Shown here: positions 25,692 to 37,288 of the stretch, piece by piece | How the letters are laid out: every line of letters begins with the position of its first letter | How positions within the stretch are numbered: position 1 is the stretch's first letter | From: Heterodera schachtii | Taxonomy: Eukaryota; Nematoda; Chromadorea; Rhabditida; Heteroderidae | NCBI GenBank assembly: GCA_023374025.1 | Contig: SIJG01000105.1 | Coordinates: forward strand, 1 to 64,000 | DNA length: 64,000 nucleotides | Direction: 5' to 3' | The notes under the pieces: generated by a model | What the model was told of the DNA's origin: nothing | Databases searched by the model: none | What the model saw: only the letters and a program-made list of their open reading frames with translations | Program-made: the position numbers and the translations under genes

Positions 25692-26318
25692 CCGAAGGAA
25701 CGCGGAGAATGGCCAATAAAAGGGGAAAGTTCGAATCTGCGACCTGAGTGTAGTTTAAGTTTCAGAAATGGCAGAATTATTTTCGCATTTATGGCCAAGC
25801 GATTGTCCCCCCCCCCCCCCCTCCTTACACTTTTGCTAATAATTTGCACTTTTACTCGAAGGCGTGACTTAAGGCGACCTCAGCCGTCGAAAAGTGCCAA
25901 CGGCGCCATTAGGACGAAATCGATGCAAATGCCAACGACGACGGAATGGCAACGCCAAACCAAACAACGGCAAAATTGGGGTGGCACCGGCGGTGCCGCT
26001 TCAACGCCGGCACAGGTGAAGGGCGAAGGAACCGTTGTGCAGGTCAAAAAAAAAATCCAGCGAAAACAAATAGGTAATGCCACTTTTGCTCTTATTAAGA
26101 TTCCACTGGGTGAAAACATTCAAGGCGGAGACGGAGGAGGAAGAGAAATGGGAGAAAACGAATGAGCAACGGATGGGAAGGACACTGATTTGGCATTCAA
26201 TCTTTGTTCAAATGTATAAATAACATAAAAAAATTGCACAGACAAAACCCGAAATTCACAACATAAAAGAGAATGATTAGTGATATGACTGGGCAAAACG
26301 ACTTCTCTCTCTCTCCTC
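25692..26318. other. Intergenic with a 15-base C run
   Basis: A C run at 25807-25821. A plus-strand frame ends at 26165 (IPLGENIQGGDGGGREMGEN); no family is recognised and it may be non-coding. An AATAAC/ATAAATAAC-like polyadenylation region lies near 26214-26225. Confidence 0.4.
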
Positions 26319-28910
26319 TCATCTCAAACTCGCCGTTGTGGTCACTGTCGCGTCATTTCCGTTCTCCGCCGCCTCTGCGTCTTCGCCCCTTCCGTCGCTC
26401 TGCTCCACCAACGGCGTCCTTTCTTCGCGGTAGGGCGGACGATCCGTCGCTTTTTCCGTTGGATGGTTTCGTTCATTTTCATCGGGGAGCGACAGCGGAA
26501 CCATTAGAGGGAAGAACAGCATCCAAAGTAACAAAGTGGTGAAGATGACCTTCCAATGGCAAACCAACGGATTGAACTCAAAAAAATTGTGCCATCGAAA
26601 AGGATTACCGACAACGCAATTATCCAAATGCCTTGCGGTCCGTAGACTGTGTAAAGAGTGCTAAAATGTGTAGAAGTGAGCAAATTCAAACAAATTCGAC
26701 CAAACAGTGCCAACTCACCCTATCGTAATAGGGCCGAGCGCTCGGGCAAAAGCACCGCTCATCTGAAGAATGCCCTGCTGAATGCCCTGCCGACGCGGAC
26801 CGATGATTTTTGAGAAAAGTGTGTTCAGCGAAATGTTGATGTTTGGAAAGGCTAACAATAAGTGAGAAAACAATGGGATAAATTGAAAGGAAAGGGAGCG
26901 AACGAACCCAATCCAATGCAGAAAATGTAACAAATGTAATAATAAATGGGAGAAAGAGGCCGAACAGTGTCGCACCTGCACAAAACAAATGAGAAAAGCA
27001 CAAAACAAAGCCAACCAAACCAATCGAATTTGTCCGCGTTACAACCAACCGGCTCAGAATGATTGGAGTGATCTGAAAATGAAAAAAAATGGAACAGAAA
27101 AGGGAAAGGTGACACTTTGGTGGTGAAAGGTTTCAACATTCCCCGGCAAAAAGGGATATGAATATGTGATCAAGAAGAACATGAGGAGCACGTACAAAGA
27201 AGCGAGCAAATTGGCACGATCATTGATCCTTAAGGGAAAGAGGCAAAAGTGAGAAATGAAAGGAAAAACGCACACTTTGTCGATTTTGGTAACGATAAAC
27301 ACCAAATAAGTGAGGAAGGCGAGCAAAGACATAATGCCTTGCTGAAAAGCATTTGTCATTGAGAAAGTGTCCTTTCGATGAAAGAAAAGCACTCACGGCA
27401 AGGGAAATGTAAATGAGCACTTGATCACTTGTCCAAGCGAACATCATCATGGCCAACGGAGAACCGATGCTTAACGGATCAAACAGAGAAAAATTGGAAT
27501 TTGAATGATAAATTGGGACGCAAACAAACTTTTATAGCAATTTTAATTGTTTTGTCTCCCAATTGACCCCTAAAATTACCCCCGCCCATCCCAGCAATTA
27601 ATTCGCCTACGCTTCAAAATTGGAGTTGACGAACATCTGCGTGAACCGTGTTCCGTAGCACAACAGCGTCGCCCTTTTGTCGTATGGAGGCAATTTGGAC
27701 TTTTTATTGGTCATTTTGTCGTTATTTGTATTCGATTTCTGAAAAAGGGTGATATTTGTGAGTTCATTCAATGTTCTGGTAATTTTACTTGTTTTCGTTC
27801 GCTTTCGGAAGAATGAACGCCAACGTAATTTTCAAAGAACTTAAAAAAAGAAGGGAATTATCGTACAATTTAAATATTTTTTTAACCATCGTTTTAATGC
27901 ATAACGCGTTGACGACATTCATAATACACGCCATGAAAGCAGGAGCAGTGTACCTTAGAAAAGGATAACAAAAAGGTAACGAATAAACGCACTTTGAAAG
28001 TTGAAGACCGAACGGCAAACGAGAGCCAGGATGAGAACCAAAGGGAGTGAACAGAAATTGCAACGCTAAAGGAGTCATTTTCCAAATTGTTCTCCCTAAA
28101 AGTTCACCTGGTCCAATCGTCTGCCCCAACGCCACTCCGCCGGTAATTAAAGCAATTGCCTTCGACCGATTCTCCGGGACGCTCGCTGTCGAAGCGTATG
28201 CTTTCAGCAAAGAAATGTTACCTAAAGCACACGAATTCGTGACGCATGAATAATCATCGGGATTGATAATTGAATTCGGACCTGAGCCAATGCCCGTGAC
28301 AAATCGCGCAGCCCATAACCAATACTTTCGCTGCCGTTCTTCCCCACAAAAGTGGACAGAAAGGTAAAGGGCATTGCCGAAAAACATCAGAAGAAGGCCA
28401 ACGTAAAGGACGTAACGAATCTGACAATGGGAGGGGGGGGGGCACTATTCGAAGGGAAAACAAAAAGCGAAAGAGACGACACTTTGCGCATTCGGTTGGA
28501 CACTAAGCCAAAGAGTGGCGAGCCGAGAAGCTGGCCCAGCGAATAAGCAGCAACGATGTAAGTGGAGAAGCCTTCGTCGGCCTCACTATCGAGCTAAAGA
28601 AAGAAAGGGAGAAAATAAACAAAGACAGAGAGAGAGAGAAGGAGAGGAAACGGACAGCTTTGAAATAGGGCCACATGGAGGCGAAATACAGCGAATATTG
28701 GACGACAGTGCAGAACGAAAGAAAGCTAAACAGAGGGAAATTGAGGACGAAAAAGGCAACAAAACCCCAAAAAACAGACCTGGCCACATAAAGAGATCTT
28801 TCCGAAACGTTTATTTGTGTGTTTTCCGGTAATATTTCAGATTCATCAATTACAGACTGTGAGGAATCGTCGATTGCTGAACAATTTGTCGGGCTTCGTT
28901 CGCTACCCAT
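26319..28910 (-). CDS. Major facilitator transporter, MFSD8/CLN7-like
   Basis: Minus strand. It starts MGSERSPTNCSAIDDSSQSV at 28910 (an upstream in-frame Met at 28937 is possible), with a long acidic N-terminus. SFLSFCTVVQYSLYFASMWP is helix 1. GFSTYIVAAYSLGQLLGSPL and FGLVSNRMRK form the A-motif loop between helices 2 and 3. Then come VLYVGLLLMFFGNALYLSVH, WLWAARFVTGIGSG, AYASTASVPENRSKAIALIT and GGVALGQTIGP. The second half has FEAIGSPLAMMMFAWTSDQV, GPRRQGIQQGILQMSGAFAR, ALGPITIGTLYTVYGPQGIW, and a final helix near 26520-26550 with a polar tail ending TVTTTASLR. These match MFSD8/CLN7, a lysosomal membrane protein reported as a chloride channel; its human gene is mutated in neuronal ceroid lipofuscinosis. 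The last exon assignment is the least sure. Confidence 0.82.
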
Positions 28911-28984
28911 ATTTACACGCTTCAATTTACTTTGCAACTAAACTGTACAAATTGGGAATTGTCGGAACATTTTTAAGAGTATAA

Positions 28985-29027
28985 CCAGTAGAGCTCGGAT
29001 TTTGAAAAGAGCTAAGAGCTCTACTGG
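28985..29027. repeat. Perfect 12-bp inverted repeat (CCAGTAGAGCTC / GAGCTCTACTGG)
   Basis: Arms at 28985-28996 and 29016-29027 with a 19-base loop. It lies upstream of the CLN7-like start codon. Confidence 0.85.
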
Positions 29028-29464
29028 ACTTTAAGCGTCCAATCAATGACCATACTTAGTTTCTTAGGCCATTTTTTTACTTGGTCAAAGCCTACATACA
29101 TGGTAACATTTAAAGTTTGAAAGTCTCTGGGCTCAGGTGAAAGGGAAAGTTGTTCTTGAATACAGACGATCATTAATTGGACGCGTAAAAGTCATTGGAT
29201 GCATAAATTGCAGTTGAGCCAAAAATGCCTGGACCTAATTTCATGTAGAACCAGCTCTGGACAAAAATCCAGGTCCAGGAAAAACCCAGGCTCGGACCCA
29301 AGAAATTTTATACCGTTGATGTCTTCCAAGGACTACTGAATGATTTGTTAAAGATTAATTGTTTTTATAGCATTTTGTCTTTGTATTTTTCTTAAGAACC
29401 CACTGTTGCTCTTCCACCCACAAAATTTCGTTCCAAAACTCTCTTATTAGAACACAAAAACAAC

Positions 29465-29566
29465 TATCGTATTTACTCGATTAGAACCCCCCTCTCGAAT
29501 AAAGCCCCCTTCTGAGGGGGGTTGAACAATAGAGCCCCAAGGGGCTATAAACGAGGAAATACGGTA
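29465..29566. mobile_element. Short MITE-like element with TATCGTATTT / AAATACGGTA ends
   Basis: The left end TATCGTATTTACTCGATTAG and the right end (...AAACGAGGAAATACGGTA) are imperfect inverted repeats of about 18-20 bases. The interior has two small palindromes, CCCCCTTCTGAGGGGG and AGCCCCAAGGGGCT. The ends start and finish with TA, as in elements that insert at TA. There is no coding capacity. Confidence 0.6.
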
Positions 29567-30327
29567 AACCAAACATGAATTATTCTTTGATAAAAAAAAC
29601 AAATAAATAAAAATGATCCACAAAAATCAATCTGATCTAAAAAAATATAAATAAATTTTGCACCACCACCACCATCATGAGGCTTTGTTTTTCAGGCACA
29701 AAAAATAGCGAAAAGGCAATAAAGGCATGCACAAAAATAAGCAAAATTTTTTTTATTAGCTAGCAAAAACACATAAAAATTAATCGAAAAGATTAATACT
29801 TTTGGGTTTACTTCAATTGTAAATGAAATTATAAATATTTAAAGTTTTTCGAATCATTTTTAAACAAAAGATTTTTATGAAGAAAAAAAAAATTTCAGAG
29901 GATTTCAGTTCATAGGGGTCTTTTTTTCGTGCTTATCTGAGCGTATTAAGTGCGCAGAAATTTTAGGCATTTTTCTAAAAACGAAGCCCTACTAATAAAA
30001 ATTTTTTTATTTTACAATTGTTTTGCTAAAAAAATGCTAATAGATTAAATATTGCATAAAAATTATATAAATAAATGATAAAAATAAAATAAAATTTCTA
30101 AATTTTCTCGGCGGCACTTAATGAATTTAAATTCATAAATAATTACTCGGTTGCAAGTCGACCAATGGGTCGGTTTGTGGTTCGGTTTGTGGTTGTTCGG
30201 CGACCCATTAATTAGCAATGGCTCTCTAACCGACGAATTCTCCCGCGCGCCGTTGGCCCTGTTTTTTGCACTGTTAGCAAAGCCATCTTCAGCTCGAATA
30301 AGTTTTGCACAGCTCTGAGCAGTGAAA

Positions 30328-30429
30328 ATGTTGTTTTATTTTAGTTTTTTTTTGCTGACCCTTTCCAAAACTGTCAGTGCTTCGGCGGTGGTGCCGGAAG
30401 AGTTCAAAGAGGCCGAAGATGGAAATTGA
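30328..30429 (+). CDS. Very short secreted-type ORF (33 codons)
   Basis: It begins MLFYFSFFLLTLSKTVSASA, a good signal peptide with an AxA-like cleavage site, followed by VVPEEFKEAEDGN and stop. The hydrophobic core and cleavage site look real, but there is no family match. The frame could continue through a splice site (a GT follows GCTTCGGCG near 30387). A minus-strand frame also overlaps the region. It could be chance. Confidence 0.3.
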   Translation: MLFYFSFFLLTLSKTVSASAVVPEEFKEAEDGN

Positions 30430-31917
30430 CGGGGGCGAGAGGGAGGGGACGGAGCAGCAAATGGCCAATGGGTGGCGGGGACGGAGGAACGGCACAACGG
30501 CCGATCGACGGACATCGGAGGGGGGGGGGGGGGAGGAAAGGGAAAATAGGGGAAAAGAGAGGGGCAATTAATCAAAAATGAAAAATTAAAATGAGTTTTT
30601 AATGAGCTAATTAAGAGATGTTTCCCATATCTTTACAATTGCTGTGTTTGTGCTGTTTAACTTATCAAAAATGCATTAGTTTATCAATCAGCAGAAAGCT
30701 TTTGCTGCGGGTCCAAAAAGCGATTGTTCAATGAAAAGTTAACGAATTGCGAGGAGAGACGAAAAATGGGGGGGGGGAGGAGAAAACAAACTAAGACAAA
30801 ACAACAAATTCATCACTGCAGGACAACCAATTAGTTTTTATTAATTACTTAATAGCATTTAATTAAAGCGCATTATTTTGCTATAAAAATTAAATAAGAA
30901 CTCGGTTCACTTGACCCAAAATGCTTAATCAATCAAATCAATTTTTAAGTAGAGAAAAAATTCTGAAAAAAGTATTTTACACAAAATTTGATCAGATTAC
31001 TCCTTGGTGGTGATCAGGATATTTCAAAACACACTGAAAATGGGGGAAAATTTCGAAAAAATTCCTAGAAGAGCTATTAAGCAGAAAATAAAATTTTCAC
31101 ATTATTCAAATAAAAATTAATTGGAACTTAAAAAACCGAATATTGAAGCTTCAACGAGAACCTTGAAATGAAATGGGGGGGGGGGGTGGGGGAAGTGAGT
31201 GAATGCGCCGTTTGTTCGTCAATCGATGGACGAGAAAAAAAAAACAAAAAAAACGGAAAATAAAAATAAATAAAAACGGCTTACAAATTAACAAAATGAG
31301 CATTTTTTAAAAAAGGAGAAACATATGCTAAATTTAAAAAAATACAAATTATATTTATTATGAACGGATAATCTCAAAACCCTTCAATGAATGATACTTA
31401 ACTGATTTATTTTTCTTTTTTTTTGACTCGTATACTGTACAAATACGACAGTATTCTGCACAGACTTTCAGCCATTAATTTCCTTGTAAAAATATAAACA
31501 ACTTTTGTTGATAAGAAAGTGAATTGGGGGGGGGGGGAAATCACAAAATTGGTCAGATTGTGCTAATGATTTGTGCTGCTGACCCATTGACTCCCCAAAT
31601 TCATTCATTTCATTCATTATTCTCTACAAATGAACCTTCATCAATCGCATCAAATGCCAAATGAATCGTTCAAAATGGGGGGGGGGAAACATTGCGACAA
31701 TGGCATTTTTTAATTGACACTTTCATTTGGCCAAGCAATCCGATAAGCATGGCCAATTATGTGTTCCACAATTGAACAGATGAGCTCAAAGCTGCGCAAT
31801 GCCCCCGGGGGGTGTCCCCACTCCTCCGACTCCGTCCCTTTTTCCCCCGCCCATTCGCCTCCTCCAAATGGCACTTCTTTGTTGGCACTTTCGCTGCTTT
31901 TGTTACGTAAATATTCG
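30430..31917. other. Gene-free region with several poly-G runs and a dispersed repeat copy
   Basis: G runs lie near 30520-30533, 30768-30776, 31177-31186, 31508-31517 and 31678-31686. The segment near 30955-31080 resembles 17425-17560. AT-rich otherwise. Confidence 0.55.
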
Positions 31918-34900
31918 ATGCTCGCCGCATTTTGCTTCGGCTCCTTTCTCTTCGTCATTTTGTTCAGCGGAAAAAATCATTTTCACCACAAAATGACACC
32001 AAATCACAGAACAAATAATGCCAAAGGTAATCCAATCGAAGGCAAAAAACAAAGGAAAAAAAAACACTTTCAGAAATTCGCGAGGCAATCTTTGCAACGA
32101 TTGACCCAAAACGAATTGCGGAAAATTTGCGGCAATTCACAAAAGAGCCGCACGTGGCGGGGACAGAAGCGAATAAAAGGGTAAATGAACAAAAGGGGTG
32201 AAAGACTAATGCAGCTAATTGACTAAATGGAGGTGGCTGAGAAAATTGCAAACATTTGGAAGCAAAACGGAATTGAAGGTAATTGGGGGGGGGGGAGGAC
32301 GATCAGTGGATAATCACTGATCGGACGGGCTCTTCCCGGACTGAATTGGCCAACCATTCATTGTTCTTTCCCAGACGTGCATTTTGTCCCCTACGACGTG
32401 CTCCTCTCCTACCCCAACTTCTCTTCTCCCAATCATCTCTCCGTTCTGTCCGCCGACGGCCAAGTCAATTTCCGCACGGACGGAGTCAGTCCCGAACTTA
32501 TGGCCCCCAATTCGGAGGACCTGCGCTCGTCCATCCAATGGTTGGCATATTCTGCCGAAGGAACGGTGGAAGGCGAAGCGGTGTACTGTCACTACGGGAG
32601 AGAGGAGGACTTTGAACGGCTGAGCAAAGAGTTTAATATCACCAGCTTAAAAGGTGATTGAATGGGGAGGAAAAGCCGAAAATGAAATGAAATGCCAACA
32701 GAAAGAAAAGAATGGTGATAAAATGCCAAAATAATTTTTATAAAATTGTAGGAAAAATCGCCATCCTTCGCTACAATGTCGAATACCGAGGAGACAAAGT
32801 ACGAAATGCGCAAGAACGAGGCGCTATCGGTGCCATTCTCTACTCAGACCCAGCGGAAGTGGCGCGAGACGGAATAGAGCCGGGTAGAATGAGCCGAATT
32901 CATTCACTCGTTAATAGTTTCTGTCCCTTCCCCCCAGGGCACACTTTCCCTTCCGCCGTTTGGATGGTATGCCAATGCCAATGCCAATTTGATTTTGTTC
33001 TCACTTGTCCTTTTCAGCCAATTGGCGGTGTTCAGCGCGGCTCACTGAAGGAATTGAACGGCGATCCGTTGACTCCGTTGCTGCCCGCCCGTGCCGATTT
33101 CTTCAAAGAACGCACTTTGGAAGAGGTGATCCCACCCAATCAATCACTGATCAGCCGATGAATGCCTTTCCATAACATTCGTTTTCAACTTTCGTTTCCA
33201 ATTAATTAATTCCCCGTGGCTTTTCTTTTTCAATGCCAATGCACTGAACTGACTGATTTTCACCTTTTATCCTTCTAAGGCTCAAGAGCAAAAAGTGCTT
33301 CCGTCAATTCCGGTCCTTCCGCTGAGTTATGGCGACGCGACCCACATTTTGTCACAAATTTACGGACCAAAAGTGCCGTCGGAATGGCAGGGAAATTGTG
33401 GCAATTTCTCTTACCGTGTCGGACCCAATCTTGTCAAAGGCCAAAGGTTGAAGCTTGAGGTTCAATCCAAAATGGAGACAAGGCGAGTTCAGTGACAGTG
33501 CCAAATAATGCCCACTTCAGTACGGCACAAATCCCCGACTTTTCCCAAAGCATTGTTTCACAAATGGTCGAATTTAATGCCATCCATCCCCAAGCACTCT
33601 CACAAATTGACCCTTCCTTCGATCCCCACCTATCGCAGAACTGTCCAAAATGTGATCGGTTACATCCGCGGCGCCGAGTTCCCCGACGAGTGGGTGATGC
33701 TCGGCAATCACTTCGACGCGTGGGTGTTCGGCTCCATTGACCCGAACAGCGGGACGGCCATTTTGGCGGAAGTTGGCCGAGCATTTGCGGAGGCCGTCAA
33801 AACGAAAGGGTGGAGGCCAAAGCGAACTTTGGTGTTTTGTGCATGGGACGCAGAAGAGCACGGACTGATCGGGTGGGAAAATGGAAAAATTGACCAAGGG
33901 AAAGGGGCGGGGGAGAAAAGGGGGCGGGGAGGAGAAAAGGGGGGGGGGGATATTTTCGGACAAATGGATAATCCCATTTTAAATTCCAACGAATTCTTTG
34001 GCAGATATTTTGAAAATTTTTAAAAGTTCTTTGAAATTGCACAGGTCCAACGAGTTCGTTGAAGAGTTTGCCAACGTTTTGACAGAAAGAGCCGTTGTTT
34101 ATCTGAACGTCGATCTGATCAGCAACAACCAATCCCTGTACTTCCATCCGATTTAACACATTCAGTCATTTATTATACTATAATTATTCTTAATTACTTT
34201 ATTACTCCTTCCATCCTTTAATTGCCCCCAATTTGCCAGCGATGTCCGCACCGTTCCCTCTTTGTATTCGGCTGTCACCGACGCGGCCAAAACCGTGCCG
34301 AATCCGATGGATTCCGAGCGGAGGATGGGCCGTGAGACGGTGTTCGACTCGTGGCTGCACTTCTTTCCGGCGCCCACGCGTTGGCTGCCCCAAATGCCAA
34401 AAATGGCGGTGCCTGGCGGCGGAAGCGATCACGCGTTGGCAAAATGATTTAAAAAGTCGGCAAATATCTCACAATGCTTTTGCAGGACTTTCCTCCACTT
34501 TTTGGGCATTCCCGTGGCCGACTTCACTTACCGAAACGCATCTTGGCTCACTTATCCGCTTTATCACAGCCGATACGAATTGCCTTTTGTCAACGAGCAT
34601 CTCTTCGACAACAACAATTTGGCCGTGAGAATGGCCAAATTTGAAATGATCAGTGAAAGGGGAGTTTAGGTTCACAAAGCAGTGGGACAATATTGGGCGG
34701 AGCTCGGCCGCGCATTCGCCGATTCTCCGCTGTTGCCAATCAACGCCACTGTTTTTGCGCATAAACTGTTGGCCGACTATGTTGGAGCTGTGAAGGAGGT
34801 GATGAATGATGAACTGATCGTTTACATGAATATAACGATGCATTTGACTGATCAATTGATCGGTGAGTGATTGATGCATTTGACTGATCAATTGATCAGT

Positions 34901-35899
34901 GAGTGGTTGAGGCTTTTGACTGATCAATTGATCAGGGAGTGCTTGAGGCTTTTGACTGATCAATTGATCAGTGAGTGATTGAGGCTTTTGACTGATCAAT
35001 TGATCAGTGAGTGATTGAGGCTTTTGACTGATCAATTGATCAGGGAGTGCTTGAGGCTTTTGACTGATCAATTGATCAGTGAGTGATTGAGGCTTTTGAC
35101 TGATCAATTGATCAGTGAGTGATTGAGGCTTTTGACTGATCAATTAATCAGTGAGTGATTGAGGCTTTTGAGTGATCAATTGATCAGTGATTACTCATGC
35201 TTAATCCTTCCCATTCCTTTTCAGTCCGTTTTGTCTCTTCACTTGCGTTTTCCCAATGCTTCTGCGCCCGCCGTTCGTCAGTTGTCCAATTTGTTGCAGA
35301 ACGTCCGTCTTTTCATTGAGCAAGCGGAAAAATTTGAGAGGGAATTGTCCATGGAGAAGGAAACGCCGAAATTGGCACGGGCAAACGCGCGACTGCGCAA
35401 GTTGGACCAATGTTTTGTGAACCCGACGATGGGTTTGGCACGGGAGGAGCCGGAGAAGTAAGGGAAGATTTGGGGAGGGGAGGGGAGGCTTTTCGAATGC
35501 TTGTCCATATTTTCGATCATCGACATTGGTCCCACATTTTCTTTGTTTTATTTCGCTTTTTCCCCATTTTTTGTCAGGCGCCACGTGCTCTTTTCAATGG
35601 CCAAAGGTGACTCTTACCAAGTGGACGTGATGGCCGCAGTTCAGCAGAAGGTAAATGTGCATAGCAATCAGCTTCGGTTCCATTGCCTTTGATTTATTTG
35701 CTCAAATAAATTAATTGGCCGACTTTTTGGGGAAAATTTGAAATTCATTCGGTTGGCTTTGTTACGACAGATTATGCAATTGGCGAATGCCAAAAGTGAG
35801 AAGCAAAGGGCCAACAGAGGACGCGAATTGGCATTGGAACTGACAGTCATTCAGCAGGCCACGCTTTGTGCGGTGAGAACACTCAGAGAGACAATTTGA
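31918..35899 (+). CDS. Glutamate carboxypeptidase II-like (NAALADase/PSMA family, M28B metallopeptidase)
   Basis: A type II membrane zinc peptidase that removes C-terminal glutamate (in mammals from N-acetyl-aspartyl-glutamate and folyl-polyglutamate). The membrane anchor MLAAFCFGSFLFVILFSGK starts at 31918; an in-frame Met at 31759 would add a longer cytoplasmic tail. Exons continue EIREAIFATIDPKRIAENLR, DVHFVPYDVLLSYPN, KIAILRYNVEYRGDKVRNAQ (PA domain) and NVIGYIRGAEFPDEWVMLGN. Expected zinc and catalytic residues are all present: His in GNHFDAWVFG, Asp in SIDPNSGTA, Glu-Glu in WDAEEHGLIG, Asp in YLNVDLISNN, His in YPLYHSRYE. The helical C-terminal domain (RLFIEQAEKFERELSMEKET, LDQCFVNPTMGLAREEPEKR) ends at 35899. 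One intron appears to begin with GC (33483) instead of GT. Another contains a 36-bp minisatellite. Probably active. Confidence 0.92.
34840..35200. repeat. 36-bp minisatellite with a 14-bp palindrome in each unit
   Basis: About ten tandem units in a glutamate carboxypeptidase intron. Each carries TGATCAATTGATCA (a perfect palindrome) followed by GTGAGTGATTGAGGCTTTTG or a close variant. Palindrome spacing is about 36 bases throughout, and units differ by only a few bases. Confidence 0.9.
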
Positions 35900-37245
35900 G
35901 CAGCGAAAGAATGGCGAAGAAACAGACAAATAAATGACCCTAATTAACTAATTAATGGAAAGTGACACATTTTGAGATGGAATTGCTGACGATTGAGAGG
36001 CTTTTAGCCACAAAATTTATTCCAATGGATACCCTCGACTAATTTCACTTTCTTTCCCTTTCCGATAATTTTCACTGATCAAATCGCATTTGCCCTTTTA
36101 TTTAATAAGCCGTCAAAAAACCCATTTTTATTCAATGTTTTGATTGGTTTTCCATTTTGCTTCACATTTCGCGAATTCGTGCCTCGTCAAATTGGTGATT
36201 CAATTAAGTAAAATGGTAAAATGGTAGTGATGTTGGTGAAGTGACTAATGACGAATTATGGGGGGGGGGGACGTTGGAAGTTCACATCGACAGAACATTC
36301 CCAGCAAAAGTACGCCGGCGCCGGCGGTTTGTACGTGCGCTTTTTTGTGATTTGTTTTCGGAGGAATGGTGGGCGGGGGGGGGGAACAGAAAAAGAAACA
36401 GAAACCAGTTTAGGCGGTTAGGAGCCAAAGAAAGCCCTCGGGGGACATTTGCCCCCGGGGGCGGGGAGGGAAAAAAGCAAAAGTCATAATTATAACAATT
36501 AATTGTTGTGACACGACACACAATTAGGTTAAATAGGGGGAGCGCAGCTCCAATCCTGGTCAGAAGCATAAAGCACCGCTGTCATGGTTCATACAAATCG
36601 CCGAACGCATCTTTCGCCCCCTTTTGGTCTCCGTGGCCCATTTGTCGCCCCCCCCCCCCCCCACTTAAACTGGTTTGACCTCCACAGAGTGTTTCCCCCT
36701 CTTCGGAGTCATTCATTATTTTCGCTAATTATACCATTTAATGAGCCTAATTACCAATATTGTTCATTACCATTATTTTTTCATTATTTTGAGTTCGATA
36801 ATTTTCAGCCACAATTTCCGATCACTTTCCCATCTGTCCGTCCGTCTGTTGTTCTCACTCACTGACTCCCTCAATCAGATGACCCCACAAAAGACGGATC
36901 ACTTTTTAATCGGTGGCGGCGCAATTCATTTGATCAAAAATAGAGACAGAATAAGTGAGAGTGAAGTGATCGGAGCGAAGACTTTTTTATTGTGATGATA
37001 CCTAATTTGAGAGAAAAGTGATGGATGGCACAATTGGCGCACTGAAAGAGAGAACGAATGAATGAGTGTGAGGGGAGAGGAAGAGGGAGTGAATGACCCC
37101 TCCTCTCCCTTCTCCCCCCCCCCTCTCCCATTCCTTTCCCTCCCCCTCTCTCATTACCCCTCTCTCTCCCCCTCTCCTATTACCCCTCTTTCGCTCCCCC
37201 TCTCCTTTACCTCCCTCTCCCCTTCCCCTCCCTCCCCCTCTCTCA

Positions 37246-37288
<43 letters not shown>

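Larger units (their letters stand above)
28911..30300. other. Gene-free region with inverted-repeat remnants
   Basis: AT-rich DNA after the CLN7-like start. It contains a 12-base inverted repeat (28985-29027), a second small inverted repeat CCTGGACCT ... AGGTCCAGG (about 29229-29280), and a 102 bp TA-flanked foldback element (29465-29566). No protein-like frame was found. Confidence 0.55.

Noticed and set aside
28047..28253. A 68-codon plus-strand frame
   Set aside because: Antisense to well-supported CLN7-like transporter exons.
34840..35200. Possible CRISPR array
   Set aside because: The units are head-to-tail with no distinct spacers, 36-base period throughout, and lie in a eukaryotic intron.
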